A stretch of DNA of 64,000 nucleotides from Candidatus Thalassarchaeaceae archaeon (GTDB taxonomy: Archaea > Thermoplasmatota > Poseidoniia > Poseidoniales > Thalassarchaeaceae): the NCBI GenBank assembly GCA_943841885.1, contig CALSZZ010000001.1, positions 329,156 through 393,155 of the forward strand, given 5' to 3'. A program made the position numbers and the translations under genes. The notes below the pieces were generated by a model. It had not been told where the DNA came from. It was given only the letters and a program-made list of their open reading frames with translations, and searched no databases. Positions 19,530-31,652 of this stretch are shown here, one piece after another; the first letter of the stretch is position 1, and each line of letters starts with the position of its first letter.

Positions 19530-20447
19530 GTGAAAGATTTACAGAAGACAAAATTTTTGGGGTTAAAAGAGGCAGAAATGGGCCCCTATGATTTGGTAAT
19601 ATTACCAATTCCCTTCGAAATGACGGTTAGTTGGAATGAAGGTACATCCAATGGACCTAATGCATGTATTGAAGTTAGTTCTCAGGTGGAATTGTATGAC
19701 CCACTTCTAAATTCAGAAATTCCATGTGGGCTATCTTTTCATACAGCAGAAGAATGGTCATCAGAAGAGTCGACATTGAGAAAGCAATTAGATTCAATAC
19801 AAAAATATATCAAACCGTGGATTAATGGGGAGCAATTTCCAGTAGTTTTAGGAGGCGAGCATGGGATTTTACTTCCCATTATAGAAGTCCTTAATGAACA
19901 TCCAGAAATTGACAATTTAAATCAGGTTACTATAGTACAAATTGATGCACATGCGGATTTAAGAGATACGCTAAATGGTGAAAAATTTTCGCACGGTACA
20001 GTGATAAGAAGGTGTTTGGACGCAGGTGTGGGAAAAATTATTCAAATAGGCATAAGAGCATATAGTGAAGAAGAAGCAAAAATAATTGATTCTGATGATA
20101 GAATAGAAACCTGGCATGCTAGAGATATATTGGGCGTGATAGAGAGGAATACTGGTTGGCCCAGGTTAATGGAACGCATTACACAAATAGGGGGTCCTAT
20201 TTGGCTTACTTTTGACATTGATGGTCTTGATGCTGGAATAGTTCCTTCTACAGGCACCCCAGTTCCTGGTGGCCTATCGTACTGGGCGGCAATTGAAATA
20301 ATTGAAAAAATATTTACAAATAATAGTGTAAAGGTACTAGGCGCCGATATCAATGAAATTTTACCTGGAGGGGAAAATGGATTGACACAATTTAATGCTG
20401 CATTGATCGCTACAAAAATAATTGCATGCCATATTTCAACACTCTAA
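19530..20447 (+). CDS. Agmatinase/ureohydrolase family
   Basis: LGGEHGILLP, QIDAHADLRD, WLTFDIDGLDAGIVPSTGTPVPGGLSY. Confidence 0.94.
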   Translation: MKDLQKTKFLGLKEAEMGPYDLVILPIPFEMTVSWNEGTSNGPNACIEVSSQVELYDPLLNSEIPCGLSFHTAEEWSSEESTLRKQLDSIQKYIKPWINGEQFPVVLGGEHGILLPIIEVLNEHPEIDNLNQVTIVQIDAHADLRDTLNGEKFSHGTVIRRCLDAGVGKIIQIGIRAYSEEEAKIIDSDDRIETWHARDILGVIERNTGWPRLMERITQIGGPIWLTFDIDGLDAGIVPSTGTPVPGGLSYWAAIEIIEKIFTNNSVKVLGADINEILPGGENGLTQFNAALIATKIIACHISTL

Positions 20448-20486
20448 GTAGAAGGATTCAACAAACGGATACGTGCCGCATAAGAT

Positions 20487-21827
20487 ATGCATCGAACACT
20501 AACAATGACACTAGTTTTAGTACTCGTTGCAAATTCTATGATGCCTACCATAGATGCTCAGCAACCAGATATAATTCAGGAGCATTGGTATCATTCATAT
20601 GCTACTTTGACTGTAGATGTTAATGAATGGGCAGATAATAATCCAGATATTATTAATTTACTTAGTGTAGGACAAACAGAACTGGGAAGAGAAATTTGGA
20701 TGTTACAGATTTCGGATTGGAGTCAAGAAAATAAATCTGATGGATCTGCAAAAGATGTAGTCTATGTTGATGGTGGACATCATGGAAATGAACATCTAGG
20801 TACTGAGCTTGCATTCCTTACTGCTGAATTTTACATAGAAGGATGGATAGAGGGAAATGTGCAAGTAATAGAAGTTCTAAGGAATACTGAGTTACATATC
20901 CTGATTATGCTCAATGCCGATGGGAATGATTTTGATACTAGATGGAATGTAAATCAAGTAGATTTGAATCGTAACTATGGACATTACTGGAATACCTGTG
21001 ATTCTACACAGCCCGGGAGTAGCGCATTCAGTGAATCTGAGACTCTTGCGAATTCGATTTACATGAATACAGTAGTTCCTGATGCAGATTTGTATGTCAC
21101 TATGCATACTGGCGTTTGGATAATGTTGTACCCTTGGGGAAAATGGCCTGAACAACCTTCGGACTGGGAGATGTTTCATCATATCAGAGATGATGTAAAT
21201 AGTAATATCTCAGATATACCAATCCGCAATGCTAATCAAGGTCTTTATCCAAATTGTGGGACTAGTCGAGATTATGGTTATGGAGTTATGGGATATCCTA
21301 CATTTACATTCGAAACTGATGACGAGCAGTTTCTTCTTGGTACTGTAGAATCATTATCTGATAGACTGGAGGAAGAACTAGATGTGATGAAATATTTAAT
21401 TGAGAATGTATGGTATTGGCGTGCTCGTTTAGTTATAGAAAATTTCAAAATTATGGACGATGAATTAGAAGCACATGTTGTTAATTTAGGCCATGCAAGT
21501 ACCTCAAATGCTTCTTTCCATTATACTGATTCAAATGGTGGTTTGTTATGGCATTCAGAAATATTCGGAGTAAATGCAACCAATGAAACAATTGTAATTA
21601 TTGATTCTACCAATCTTAGTTTAATTGATGACGGGATTTGGAGTATTCACTATCAAAAGAGAGTAATTGATTCTTCTAAGTGGGTTTCTGAACAATTTTC
21701 AGATGATCTAGTTGTGGTCGATAAAGAAAATATTGGAGGTTTGTTACCTTCACCTTCATGGATAATGAGTATAGTTACAATAATTGGCGTAGCATTAATA
21801 AAAAATGAAAAAGAGTATTTAGAGTGA
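20487..21827 (+). CDS. Secreted M14 zinc carboxypeptidase
   Basis: Signal peptide; YVDGGHHGNEHLGTE (HxxE), NADGNDFDTRWNVNQVDLNRNY, FTFETDDEQ; C-terminal TM. Confidence 0.9.
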   Translation: MHRTLTMTLVLVLVANSMMPTIDAQQPDIIQEHWYHSYATLTVDVNEWADNNPDIINLLSVGQTELGREIWMLQISDWSQENKSDGSAKDVVYVDGGHHGNEHLGTELAFLTAEFYIEGWIEGNVQVIEVLRNTELHILIMLNADGNDFDTRWNVNQVDLNRNYGHYWNTCDSTQPGSSAFSESETLANSIYMNTVVPDADLYVTMHTGVWIMLYPWGKWPEQPSDWEMFHHIRDDVNSNISDIPIRNANQGLYPNCGTSRDYGYGVMGYPTFTFETDDEQFLLGTVESLSDRLEEELDVMKYLIENVWYWRARLVIENFKIMDDELEAHVVNLGHASTSNASFHYTDSNGGLLWHSEIFGVNATNETIVIIDSTNLSLIDDGIWSIHYQKRVIDSSKWVSEQFSDDLVVVDKENIGGLLPSPSWIMSIVTIIGVALIKNEKEYLE

Positions 21828-21924
21828 AAAATATAAAGATCTTGAAATTAAAAATATCTCTATAATCAACTTTTGATAAGTAAATTTTCTATATTAGTAA
21901 CTTATCGTAAGTTTAGGCGTAATT

Positions 21925-23448
21925 ATGGATTGGACAATAAATGAGTTTGGAAATGTTGGAATGCAATTGATATTACCTTTTTTTGAAGGAATTTCAAAGG
22001 CACCTAACAAATCGCTGGATGGTTTGAATAGAAAGCAACGTAGTTTAATTAGATCTGCAGTATCCTCAAAAGATTTTGAAGGGAAAAGAGGTCAAAGATT
22101 ATCTGTGTGGACTGAAGAATGTAGAGTATTACTAATTGGGATGGGTGAAAAAGAAAAGTTTACTAGGAAATTAATTAGGAACACTGGGGCTAGGACAATT
22201 GCAGTATTATCAAAGAAAAAAGGAGTAGATATAACAGTTAGATTTACTTCTGGATGGAATGTAGAAAATATGCTATTATTCGCAGAAGGCATGATGTTAA
22301 GGGATTACAGTTTTGATAATCATAAAATGGCAGATAAGGATGGATGTCTAGATTCTTGGAATGTAGATTTTCAGTCCACTAACAGATATCAAGAATCATT
22401 AGAAAAGGGCTTACAAAGATTAGATGCATTAGCAGGAGGAGTTCATCTTGCCAGAGACTTAGGGAATGAACCTGCCAACGTATTATATCCGATGGAATTC
22501 GCAAATAGAGCAATTAAATGGGCATCAGATAAAGATAATGCATTAGTTGAAGTTTATGATTGGGATAAATTACAGGAATTAGGCATGGGCGGATTAGTTA
22601 ATGTTGGTAAAGGAAGTGACAAAAAACCTTGTATGGTACTATTTACACTTAATCCTGATGAAGATGTAGATATTCAGAGGCCTTGTATAGTCGGCAAGGG
22701 AATTACATTTGATACAGGAGGAATATCAATTAAACCTACTAGTGGAATGTGGGATATGAAGTATGATATGTGCGGCGCTGCAACAGTATTCGGATTGATG
22801 GAGGCTCTTTGGTCAACTGGATATAAGAAAAGAGTAAACGGAATAGTTTGCTTAGCCGAAAATATGCCTGGATCAGGTGCTTATCGGCCCGGTGATGTAA
22901 TCCCCACTTACTCCGGAAAAACTATTGAAATATTCAGCACCGACGCCGAAGGAAGGAACGTATTGGCCGATGGTTTATGGAAAGCAGGAGAGTTAAATCC
23001 TGAATACATCATTGACTTGGCTACCTTAACTGGTGCCGTTGTAGTTGCCTTAGGCAATCAAATAACAGGAATGTGGAGTAATAATAATTCATTACAAAAG
23101 AGGCTAAAAGAAGCTGCAGGAATAGAAGGAGAAAGTATTTGGAGAATGCCTCTAAACTCAGATTTTGAAAAATATATGACAGATTCTGCATTTGCTGATG
23201 TAAGAAATGGTTCATCAGGAGGGAGAGCCGGTTCTTCGAACTCTGCTGCGGCTTTTTTGAAACAATTTGTTCCAAAAAGAAACTTTGATGAAAAGGCAGA
23301 ACAGATACCTTGGGCTCATCTTGACATAGCTGGCACAGCATGGGGGCCAGGCGGGAAGGCTAAATCTGAATCTAGTAATCCACTATTTCAATTTGGGACA
23401 TCAGGAGTACATGTTAGAACGCTACATAGAATGATTACAGAAGAGTGA
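21925..23448 (+). CDS. pepA: Leucyl/cytosol aminopeptidase (M17)
   Basis: GKGITFDTGGISIKPTSGMWDMKYDMCGAA; NTDAEGR-like STDAEGRNVLADGL; DLATLTGA. Confidence 0.95.
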   Translation: MDWTINEFGNVGMQLILPFFEGISKAPNKSLDGLNRKQRSLIRSAVSSKDFEGKRGQRLSVWTEECRVLLIGMGEKEKFTRKLIRNTGARTIAVLSKKKGVDITVRFTSGWNVENMLLFAEGMMLRDYSFDNHKMADKDGCLDSWNVDFQSTNRYQESLEKGLQRLDALAGGVHLARDLGNEPANVLYPMEFANRAIKWASDKDNALVEVYDWDKLQELGMGGLVNVGKGSDKKPCMVLFTLNPDEDVDIQRPCIVGKGITFDTGGISIKPTSGMWDMKYDMCGAATVFGLMEALWSTGYKKRVNGIVCLAENMPGSGAYRPGDVIPTYSGKTIEIFSTDAEGRNVLADGLWKAGELNPEYIIDLATLTGAVVVALGNQITGMWSNNNSLQKRLKEAAGIEGESIWRMPLNSDFEKYMTDSAFADVRNGSSGGRAGSSNSAAAFLKQFVPKRNFDEKAEQIPWAHLDIAGTAWGPGGKAKSESSNPLFQFGTSGVHVRTLHRMITEE

Positions 23449-23449
23449 A

Positions 23450-25336
23450 TCAGGAATCATCTGATTCTTCATCGGAATCAACAACTTCAAAGTCTGCCTC
23501 TACTACTCCATCTTCAGATTTTTCTTCTGAATCTTGCTCAGCCATTTCTGCGGCTGCTGCCTCGTAAATCTTTGTAGACAATCCGTGCATCAACTGTTCT
23601 ATTTCTGCAAGTTTTGCTTGTATTGCAGCATCGTCAATGTCTTCTAATGGTATTGGTTCTTCATCCTTGACAATTAGGGATTCTAAATCATCTAATTTTT
23701 CTAATACTGGTTTCGTATCTTCCTCTGAAAGTTTTTCTCCTGTCTCTTCAATAGTCTTACGAGTCTGATAAATTATGCTATCAGCCTGATTACGAAGTTC
23801 TACTCTAGTCTTCCTTAATTTATCCGCTTCTGCGAATTCTTCTGCCTCAGAAATTTTTTGTTGAATTTCATCTTCAGATAGAGAAGTTTGACTTTCTATC
23901 TTTATTGATTGTTCAGTTCCTGTTCCAAGATCCTTGGCAGAAACATTAACTATTCCATTTGCATCTATGTCAAATGTTACCTCGATCTGAGGAACGCCAC
24001 GAGGAGATGGAGGTATTCCTACTAAGTGAAATTGGCCCAGAGTGATATTATCTTTAGCAAATTCCCTCTCCCCTTGTAATACATGAACTTCTACAGCAGG
24101 TTGGTTATCAGCTGCTGTGGAGAATGTTTCAGACTTGCGCGTTGGTATTGTGGTATTTCTTTCAATCATTGAAGTAGTTATTCCTCCAAGTGTTTCTATT
24201 CCTAAAGACAATGGAGTTACATCTAGTAGTAATACATCAGTAACTCCTTCGTCACCAACAATTATCCCTGCTTGTAGTGTTGCTCCAACAGCTACTGCTT
24301 CATCAGGATTGATGCCTTTAAATGGTGCTTTACCTACTTCTTTCTCTATGGCAGATTGTACTGCGGGAACTCTAGTTGAACCACCTACAAGTATTACTTT
24401 ATCTACATCTCCTCTTTTAACTCCAGAATCTTTCATTGCCCTTCTAGTAGGAGCCATAGTTCGCTCGATTAATTTACTAATTAATTTCTCAAAATCTGAC
24501 CGAGATAGAGGTATATCCAGATGCTCTGGTTGACCATCTTTATTTTGAGTGATGAAAGGTAAATTAACTTGTGTTGATGCAGATGAAGATAACTCAATCT
24601 TAGCCTTTTCAGCAGCTTCCCTAAGTCTGCTCATAGCTTGTAAATCTTTCTTCAAATCAATTCCAGTAGATTTTTTAAATTCGGAAACAAGCCAATCAAC
24701 CACAACATGATCAAAGTCATCTCCTCCTAAACGATTATCTCCACTAGTTGCTTTAACCTCAATTTGAGGCTGTCCATCTACTTGATATATTTCTAATACT
24801 GAAACATCAAAAGTACCTCCGCCAAGGTCGTAGACTAATATTGTTTGATCATCGTCTTTATCAACACCATATGCTAAAGCAGCTGCCGTTGGTTCGTTTA
24901 TTATCCTAAGAACTTCTAAGCCAGCAATTCTTCCAGCATCTTTTGTTGCTTGCCTTTGGGCGTCTGAAAAGTAAGCAGGGCAGGTGATTACAGCCTGCTT
25001 TACTTCCCTTCCAAGATATTCTTCAGCATCTGCTTTTAATTTTTGTAAGATAAATGCAGAAACTTCTTGTGGAGAATATTCATCTTTGTCTATTTTTTGA
25101 GACCAATCCGTGCCCATTTCTCTCTTAACAGAAAGTATTGTTCGGTTTGAATTGGTAACAGCTTGTCTTTTTGCAGTAATACCTACCAAACGCTCACCAT
25201 CTTTGGTAAATGCCACTACACTAGGAGTAGTTCTTGATCCTTCAGAATTGGGAATAACTACTGCTTGCCCCCCTTCTAGTGTGGCAACACAACTATTGGT
25301 CGTTCCTAAATCAATTCCTATTACTGGTCCACTCAT
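23450..25336 (-). CDS. dnaK: Molecular chaperone DnaK (Hsp70)
   Basis: [38 protein letters not shown]; ribosome-binding GGAG upstream of ATG. Confidence 0.98.
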   Translation of the reverse strand: MSGPVIGIDLGTTNSCVATLEGGQAVVIPNSEGSRTTPSVVAFTKDGERLVGITAKRQAVTNSNRTILSVKREMGTDWSQKIDKDEYSPQEVSAFILQKLKADAEEYLGREVKQAVITCPAYFSDAQRQATKDAGRIAGLEVLRIINEPTAAALAYGVDKDDDQTILVYDLGGGTFDVSVLEIYQVDGQPQIEVKATSGDNRLGGDDFDHVVVDWLVSEFKKSTGIDLKKDLQAMSRLREAAEKAKIELSSSASTQVNLPFITQNKDGQPEHLDIPLSRSDFEKLISKLIERTMAPTRRAMKDSGVKRGDVDKVILVGGSTRVPAVQSAIEKEVGKAPFKGINPDEAVAVGATLQAGIIVGDEGVTDVLLLDVTPLSLGIETLGGITTSMIERNTTIPTRKSETFSTAADNQPAVEVHVLQGEREFAKDNITLGQFHLVGIPPSPRGVPQIEVTFDIDANGIVNVSAKDLGTGTEQSIKIESQTSLSEDEIQQKISEAEEFAEADKLRKTRVELRNQADSIIYQTRKTIEETGEKLSEEDTKPVLEKLDDLESLIVKDEEPIPLEDIDDAAIQAKLAEIEQLMHGLSTKIYEAAAAEMAEQDSEEKSEDGVVEADFEVVDSDEESDDS

Positions 25337-25354
25337 TTTTTTAATCTCCTTTTT

Positions 25355-25987
25355 TTAAATATACATTGTTGAATTAATATCAAAAGTGACATCTAATATT
25401 CCATTATTAAATGTCCATTCAATAATTCGACTGGCTGGTTCTGGTAGGTTAAATTTCTTGAAAGGGCGTAATTGTGTAGTTTTCATAACTTGTAATAAAC
25501 TACCTGCGGCGGCTAAATTAAGTTCCATAAGATTACCCTCTAAATCTGTATATTTGGATATGTCTACTGTAAAGTACATTCTATCTTCATGTACATGAAA
25601 ATTATCATCGTTGATTTCTTCTTCGAAAGAATCTTCATCATTTATTTCCGCCTTAACTTCGACTATTGGTTCATTTATTTTCGTATTTATCCCCATATTC
25701 TTGAGTAAATCGCCAAATCCATCTGTATTACCCATTTCCATCAAATGGTCCATCATCTTCTTTATATCTTGAGGACCTAGATTAGCATCTATTTTATTGA
25801 AATCCATTTTAACATTAGAATTGGCCATATCCTCTGGATCCATTCCCATTTCTTCTAAACGATTTTTTAGTTGCCCCATTAATGACTTTAGCATATCATA
25901 ATCTACTTTCATACCCATTGAAGAGAATAATTTTGCCATTTCCTTTAGCATATTTTCTTCCCATTCATCACTGTTTATGTCGGACAT
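25355..25987 (-). CDS. Putative chaperone: Met-rich helical N-region plus Hsp20/alpha-crystallin-like C-domain
   Basis: MYFTVDISKY...LELNLAAAGSLLQVMKTTQLRPFKKFNLPEPASRIIEWTFNNGILDVTFDI resembles ACD beta-strand pattern; 18 bp upstream of dnaK on the same strand. Confidence 0.6.
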   Translation of the reverse strand: MSDINSDEWEENMLKEMAKLFSSMGMKVDYDMLKSLMGQLKNRLEEMGMDPEDMANSNVKMDFNKIDANLGPQDIKKMMDHLMEMGNTDGFGDLLKNMGINTKINEPIVEVKAEINDEDSFEEEINDDNFHVHEDRMYFTVDISKYTDLEGNLMELNLAAAGSLLQVMKTTQLRPFKKFNLPEPASRIIEWTFNNGILDVTFDINSTMYI

Positions 25988-26122
25988 GATACATCACTAC
26001 TTAACCTGCGGTTGTATAGTGGGAGATAAGAGAGGTATATTAATACAACGGTTTTCAGTACATATCGAAATTGTAGACTGAACAAGCGGATTAAAAACAA
26101 ATTCTTTCTTCGCAAGGTTATA

Positions 26123-27733
26123 ATGACTGAATCGGAACATGATATTGCTCTAGAAGATACAGATCGTATCCAAGGCCATGCTGCATTAGTTAACAATGTA
26201 AAAGCTGCTGTAGCGCTTGCTGGAGCAGTAAGATCAACCCTAGGTCCACTTGGCCTAGATAAGATGTTGGTAGAAGACGGAGGATCTGTCCTAGTGACCA
26301 ATGATGGAGTTACTGTACTCGAGACTGCTAAGGTAGATCATCCAACTGCAAAATTATTGATTTCAGCATCTTCTTTACAGGATAGATCTGCAAGGGATGG
26401 CACTACAACGACGATATTATTGACTTCTGAATTACTTCAAAATTCTCTTGAATTGGTTAGGATGGGAATTCATCCTTCAGTAATCTTAAACGGATATAAT
26501 ATAGCATTAGAGGAATCATTACTTGAATTGAAAAGAATATCAAAGAAATCCGAATTACCAGAATCTGAATTGGCCATTGTATCTACATCTTTGGCTGGAA
26601 AAATTGAATATGGTGCATCAAAAATATTGACTGCTTGTGCATTAGAAGCTGCTTCTGTATTAGTAGGTGTAGAAGGAGGTAATGATTTAGAAAGATTGAG
26701 GATAAAAAGACTCCAAGTCAATAATGGAGGAATAAAAGATTCACGATTAGTTCATGGATTAGTTTTGGCAAAAACTAGACTTGATAGTTCAACTCCTTCT
26801 TTTTCAAAAAATGGTAAAATTGCCATTATAGATGGAGATATTGAGAGTAAAAAAATAGAATTGGATGCTTCAATTGAAGTAAGTGATACGGGTGCACTAA
26901 AAAGTTTTCATGATAGAAATATGGATAAATTACAAGAAATGGTTGAACATATTAAAATGCTAGGAGTAAATATTTTAATCGTCCGAGATGGTGTACCTGA
27001 AGAAGCAGTTGCACCTTTGAAGAATGCGGGGATAATTACATACAGAAGAATGGAAAGATCTGATATTGAATTACTGTCCAAAATTACTGGAGCAAAACCA
27101 ATAAGAGATCCACTGAAAATTAATGATTTAGATATTGGAGATTATTCAAAACATTCCGAGGAGTTGATTGCTGGCGTAAAATATACAACTATAGAAGGTA
27201 AAAAAGGAGGAGGTATGACTTTTATCATTAATGGAACAACTCCTGAAATTAGAAGTGAAATAAAAAGAGTATTTGATGATGCTTTAGGAGTTGCTCATCG
27301 ATTAAAACGTGAATCTTGGATTTTACCAGGAGGAGGGGCCAGCCATACTCATCTTGCAAGACACCTACGGATGTATGCTACTAGTCAATCTGGAAGAGAA
27401 CAATTGGCAATTGAGGCATATGCAGCAGCATTAGAGATTATTCCAAGAGTTTTAGCAGAAAACTCAGGAATAAATCCCATAGATGCTGTATTATCACTCT
27501 CTGCCGCCCAGAATAATGATCCTGAAAATGGATCTTGGATAGGCCTAGATGCAAAAACTGGTCAAAATATTTCAATGGAAATTGCTGGAATACTGGATCC
27601 TTTATTCGTAGCCAGACATGCCCTTTCAGGTGCAACTGAAGCCGTAAATAGTGTCCTTCGAATTGATGATGTACTATGGGCCAAGCAAGATGCACAAACT
27701 CCAGATTGGCAAAATGAAACTGAAGAGGATTAA
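26123..27733 (+). CDS. Thermosome subunit (group II chaperonin)
   Basis: VRSTLGPLGLDKMLVEDGGSVLVTNDGVTVLE; SARDGTTTTILL; GGGASH. Confidence 0.97.
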   Translation: MTESEHDIALEDTDRIQGHAALVNNVKAAVALAGAVRSTLGPLGLDKMLVEDGGSVLVTNDGVTVLETAKVDHPTAKLLISASSLQDRSARDGTTTTILLTSELLQNSLELVRMGIHPSVILNGYNIALEESLLELKRISKKSELPESELAIVSTSLAGKIEYGASKILTACALEAASVLVGVEGGNDLERLRIKRLQVNNGGIKDSRLVHGLVLAKTRLDSSTPSFSKNGKIAIIDGDIESKKIELDASIEVSDTGALKSFHDRNMDKLQEMVEHIKMLGVNILIVRDGVPEEAVAPLKNAGIITYRRMERSDIELLSKITGAKPIRDPLKINDLDIGDYSKHSEELIAGVKYTTIEGKKGGGMTFIINGTTPEIRSEIKRVFDDALGVAHRLKRESWILPGGGASHTHLARHLRMYATSQSGREQLAIEAYAAALEIIPRVLAENSGINPIDAVLSLSAAQNNDPENGSWIGLDAKTGQNISMEIAGILDPLFVARHALSGATEAVNSVLRIDDVLWAKQDAQTPDWQNETEED

Positions 27734-28660
27734 TTAGTCACTTAAGCCTTCTATCATTGAATCCACAATTTTTTCGAGATTGAATTGAGCTTTCCATTTC
27801 CAATCTTCCTTTGCCTGTGAGTCATCAATATAATCAGGCCATGAATCAGCATATATTTGTCTTTTATCTGGAATAAAGTTACATGTGAATCCATCTATTT
27901 TTTCTGCAATTGAATCGGCTAACTGTTGTGCAGTAAATGAGAGTCCAGAAATATTGTAACCTGATCTTGAATTACCAATTTCATTAATTGGCGCCTCCAT
28001 TAACTCCAAAGTACCTCTTATTGCATCATCAATATACATCATTGGTAGTCTCGTATTTGAGTCGACGAAACAATCATAATGGCCTTTTTCAAGGGCTGCA
28101 TGAAATATTTCTACTGCATAATCAGTTGTCCCTCCGCCTGCGGGAGATTTCCATGAAATTAATCCAGGATACCTAAGCCCTCGAGTGTCTACACGATAGT
28201 TGTGCCAATACTCATTTGCCAAGTTTTCACCTATTACTTTTGTTTTACCATACATTGTTTTTGGATTAAGAGGAGTTATTTGTGGTGCTGTTTTAGGTGC
28301 ATCTGGGCCAAAGACTGCTATGGATGAGGGAGCATAGACTCTCAAATTATTTTTTTTAGCAGTTTCTAAAACGGAAACAGTTCCTCCAACATTTATTTTT
28401 TTACATAATTCAGGTTTTTCTTCACCTGTAGCGGAAAGAATAGCAGCTAAATGATAAATTGCTTGGATATCATACTCTTTGACCATGTTATCCATTGAAT
28501 CTGAATCGATAACACTTAGAATCTCAAATGGACCATTCTCCACTCCTGGATTGTCTTCTATTTTTCTAATATCAGTTGCCAAAATATTATCATTTCCATA
28601 TTTTTTCCTAAGTTCTTCGACTAAATCGGTACCAATTTGACCAAGGGCTCCCGTAACCAT
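27734..28660 (-). CDS. NAD-dependent epimerase family, L-threonine 3-dehydrogenase-like
   Basis: VTGALGQIGTDL, YHLAAILSATGE, PSSIAVFGP, YGKTKVIGE, LRYPGLIS. Confidence 0.87.
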   Translation of the reverse strand: MVTGALGQIGTDLVEELRKKYGNDNILATDIRKIEDNPGVENGPFEILSVIDSDSMDNMVKEYDIQAIYHLAAILSATGEEKPELCKKINVGGTVSVLETAKKNNLRVYAPSSIAVFGPDAPKTAPQITPLNPKTMYGKTKVIGENLANEYWHNYRVDTRGLRYPGLISWKSPAGGGTTDYAVEIFHAALEKGHYDCFVDSNTRLPMMYIDDAIRGTLELMEAPINEIGNSRSGYNISGLSFTAQQLADSIAEKIDGFTCNFIPDKRQIYADSWPDYIDDSQAKEDWKWKAQFNLEKIVDSMIEGLSD

Positions 28661-28744
28661 AATTCTATTGGGCCCCCGGTACGGACATGGCCTTGGGTAT
28701 AGTACTCAATAAATGAACCTAAAGTAACATCCTACTGTTTATTT

Positions 28745-30454
28745 ATGGCCAATGTTGATATGTCTAGCATATCCGCTTCAAATCCCGTTGATTACATGAA
28801 GTATGTCGTTGTCACCGGAGGGGTGCTGTCAGGATTAGGCAAAGGAGTAACTGCAAGTAGCATTGGCGTATTACTCAAATCTGCAGGATTACGCGTTACT
28901 GCAATCAAGATTGACCCTTATCTAAACAGCGATGCAGGAACAATGAGTCCCTTTGAACATGGAGAAGTTTTTGTATTGGACGATGGAGGAGAAGCAGACC
29001 TTGATTTAGGAAATTATGAGAGATTTCTAGATATTGCACTCTCAAAAGATAATAATATTACGACAGGTAAAGTATATTCATCAGTAATAGAGAAAGAAAG
29101 ACGTGGCGATTACCTAGGAAAAACAGTTCAAGTTGTCCCTCATATTACTAATGAAATTCAAGAGTGGATTGAAAATATTGCGCATATATCAAGCGATGAG
29201 AAAGATAATTCTCCTGATGCATGCGTGATTGAGCTTGGAGGGACTGTTGGAGATATTGAGAGTGCGCCCTTTGTTGAGGCTTTGAGGCAGTTTCAATTTA
29301 GAGTAGGTAAAGAAAATATTTGTTTTGTACATGTAAGTTTAGTACCAGTAATGGGACCTGTTGGAGAACAAAAAACAAAACCGACACAACACACTGTCAA
29401 AGAATTAAGAGGTTTGGGCATAATTCCAGATATCTTAGTGTGCCGTTCTGAAGTTCCATTAATTGATGAAACGCGTGAAAAGTTAGCTGAATTTTGTCAT
29501 GTTTCTCCGGACGCAGTAGTGTCTGCACATGATGTTGCTAATATTTATCATGTACCTATAATGATGAATAAGCAAGGTGTAAGTGAGCTATTATCATCCA
29601 AACTAAGTTTTGATTTACCAAAAAATAGTAATTTACTTGATGAATGGGAGATTATGGCGAATCATGTTAATTCTTTAGAAGAAGAAGTTCATATAGCAAT
29701 GGTTGGTAAATATACTGGCCTTTCTGATTCATATCTTAGCGTTACAAAGGCATTACAACATGCATCATATAGTGTTGGCAAAAAATTAATTATTGATTGG
29801 ATAGAATCTGTTAATCTTGAAGAAACGGTGAAATCGTCTGATCTTACAGCCTATGATAATTCATGGGAGTTACTAAAACAAGCAGATGGAATACTGGTGC
29901 CCGGAGGCTTTGGAGGTAGAGGTATTGAAGGAAAAATTAATGCTGCGAAATATGCAAGGGAGAATGATATTCCTTACCTTGGTGTTTGCCTAGGTTTACA
30001 AGTAGCAACTATAGAGTTTTGTAGGAACGTACTAGCAATAGATAATGCAAATTCAGCTGAATTTGATGATGGTGATGATAAGAATCATGTTGTAGTTTTC
30101 ATGCCTGAAATTTCAAAAACACATATGGGAGGTACGATGAGACTTGGTTCTAAACCTACTCCTTTCTTGGTAGATGATTGTAAAGTTCGTAGATTATATG
30201 ATGGTAAATCTTATGTCGATGAAAGACACAGACATAGATACGAAGTAAATCCAAAATTAATAGGAAGAATTGAATCTGCAGGATTGATTTTTGTTGGCAA
30301 AGATGAAACAGGTCAGAGATGTGAAATAATGGAATTAAAAGATCATCCTTATTATGTTGGAACACAATACCATCCAGAATTTAAATCTAGACCAAACAGA
30401 CCTAGCCCTCCTTTCCTTGGATTGTTGAAAGCAGCATGTGGAATTGAAATCTAA
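28745..30454 (+). CDS. pyrG: CTP synthase
   Basis: [23 protein letters not shown]; class-I GATase LGVCLGLQ. Confidence 0.98.
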   Translation: MANVDMSSISASNPVDYMKYVVVTGGVLSGLGKGVTASSIGVLLKSAGLRVTAIKIDPYLNSDAGTMSPFEHGEVFVLDDGGEADLDLGNYERFLDIALSKDNNITTGKVYSSVIEKERRGDYLGKTVQVVPHITNEIQEWIENIAHISSDEKDNSPDACVIELGGTVGDIESAPFVEALRQFQFRVGKENICFVHVSLVPVMGPVGEQKTKPTQHTVKELRGLGIIPDILVCRSEVPLIDETREKLAEFCHVSPDAVVSAHDVANIYHVPIMMNKQGVSELLSSKLSFDLPKNSNLLDEWEIMANHVNSLEEEVHIAMVGKYTGLSDSYLSVTKALQHASYSVGKKLIIDWIESVNLEETVKSSDLTAYDNSWELLKQADGILVPGGFGGRGIEGKINAAKYARENDIPYLGVCLGLQVATIEFCRNVLAIDNANSAEFDDGDDKNHVVVFMPEISKTHMGGTMRLGSKPTPFLVDDCKVRRLYDGKSYVDERHRHRYEVNPKLIGRIESAGLIFVGKDETGQRCEIMELKDHPYYVGTQYHPEFKSRPNRPSPPFLGLLKAACGIEI

Positions 30455-31599
30455 TCTATAGATATAGGTAAAATTCTAGTTGTCCTATATCCTTGTAATA
30501 CTTTCATATATTTTTTTGACGAGAACTCAGAATCTAGATTTTCATCTCCTGTTTCAATTCTTAATCTTCTAACGGTCAATAATTTAGCAGGAGTAACAAC
30601 TCCTAGAATATTATCAATACCTACCTTACGAATAACTGAATGTGATAATTGTAAATTTCCTCGACCTATTAAGAAACCTTGACCGCCCATAGGAGATAAG
30701 AGGGTAGTAATTTTGCCGGAATGTGAATTTAGATGTTTTAGAATACCTTGTTCGTCTAAGTCTATGCCAACTAATTTTTTGCCTAGAGAAATATCGATTC
30801 CAAGAGTTGTGAGATTAAAACCAATATATTCACCGATAGACTGTAAAGTTCCTCCAGAACCCCAAATTATCATAGTATCTTCTTTGACTAAAATTTCTTT
30901 AATATGCTCTGCAAGACCTTCGATAATTTCTTCCTCACTACTAACTTCTACTCTTTGTTTTGATCCTTGCATCCACCTAGGACTAGATGGAGTATTTACT
31001 TCTGCATAGTGTCTTACAATCCATTCTCCATTCCTATATCTTTCTTCATCTAAATCTAATACTTCTGTACTTGCAACCAACAAATCACCCCTTATCCATG
31101 CAGATAAAACCTCTGCAGCCGCTTTAGGACTCGCAGCAAATGAGCCAGAATACATTTTTACTCCAGTAGGAACGCCTATCAACGGCAATTTAGAATTATT
31201 AAGTTTATCTAACTCGGCCACAATATCCCTAGTTGTACCATCGCCTCCTGCATAAACTATCAAATCAACGCCATAATCTATGACTTTTCTGATAGCTTCT
31301 TTAGTGTCTACGAAACTTGTTTCGCCTTGAGATTCATGTACTGTTTTTATAGAACCTATGTCAATTTCATTTGGTATCCAAGTAGTGCCCATTCTTCCCT
31401 TACTTGTTACCCAAGAAATATCATTTAAATCTGCTTTATGTAATGATGAGAAGTAGTTAAGAAAAGTTGTTATTCTTGGCCCAGACCTGTCATCGGCACC
31501 TAAAGAGCGGGCTAAATCTGCCTTACCATCAGATCCTTTGAGGCCTAATTTTCCTCCCAGTCCTGCGTCTGGATTTACGACAAGTCCAACTCTGAGCAT
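30451..31599 (-). CDS. ATP-NAD/AcoX-type kinase family
   Basis: [44 protein letters not shown]. Confidence 0.88.
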   Translation of the reverse strand: MLRVGLVVNPDAGLGGKLGLKGSDGKADLARSLGADDRSGPRITTFLNYFSSLHKADLNDISWVTSKGRMGTTWIPNEIDIGSIKTVHESQGETSFVDTKEAIRKVIDYGVDLIVYAGGDGTTRDIVAELDKLNNSKLPLIGVPTGVKMYSGSFAASPKAAAEVLSAWIRGDLLVASTEVLDLDEERYRNGEWIVRHYAEVNTPSSPRWMQGSKQRVEVSSEEEIIEGLAEHIKEILVKEDTMIIWGSGGTLQSIGEYIGFNLTTLGIDISLGKKLVGIDLDEQGILKHLNSHSGKITTLLSPMGGQGFLIGRGNLQLSHSVIRKVGIDNILGVVTPAKLLTVRRLRIETGDENLDSEFSSKKYMKVLQGYRTTRILPISID

Positions 31600-31652
31600 G
31601 AGGTCGGGTAGGGATGGACGTTATTATCGCTACATACCCCCTGGGCCAATAC

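Noticed and set aside
24117-24533. 138-aa plus-strand ORF opposite dnaK
   Set aside because: Antisense to the conserved DnaK coding frame; Ser/Pro/Thr-rich mirror composition typical of spurious ORFs.
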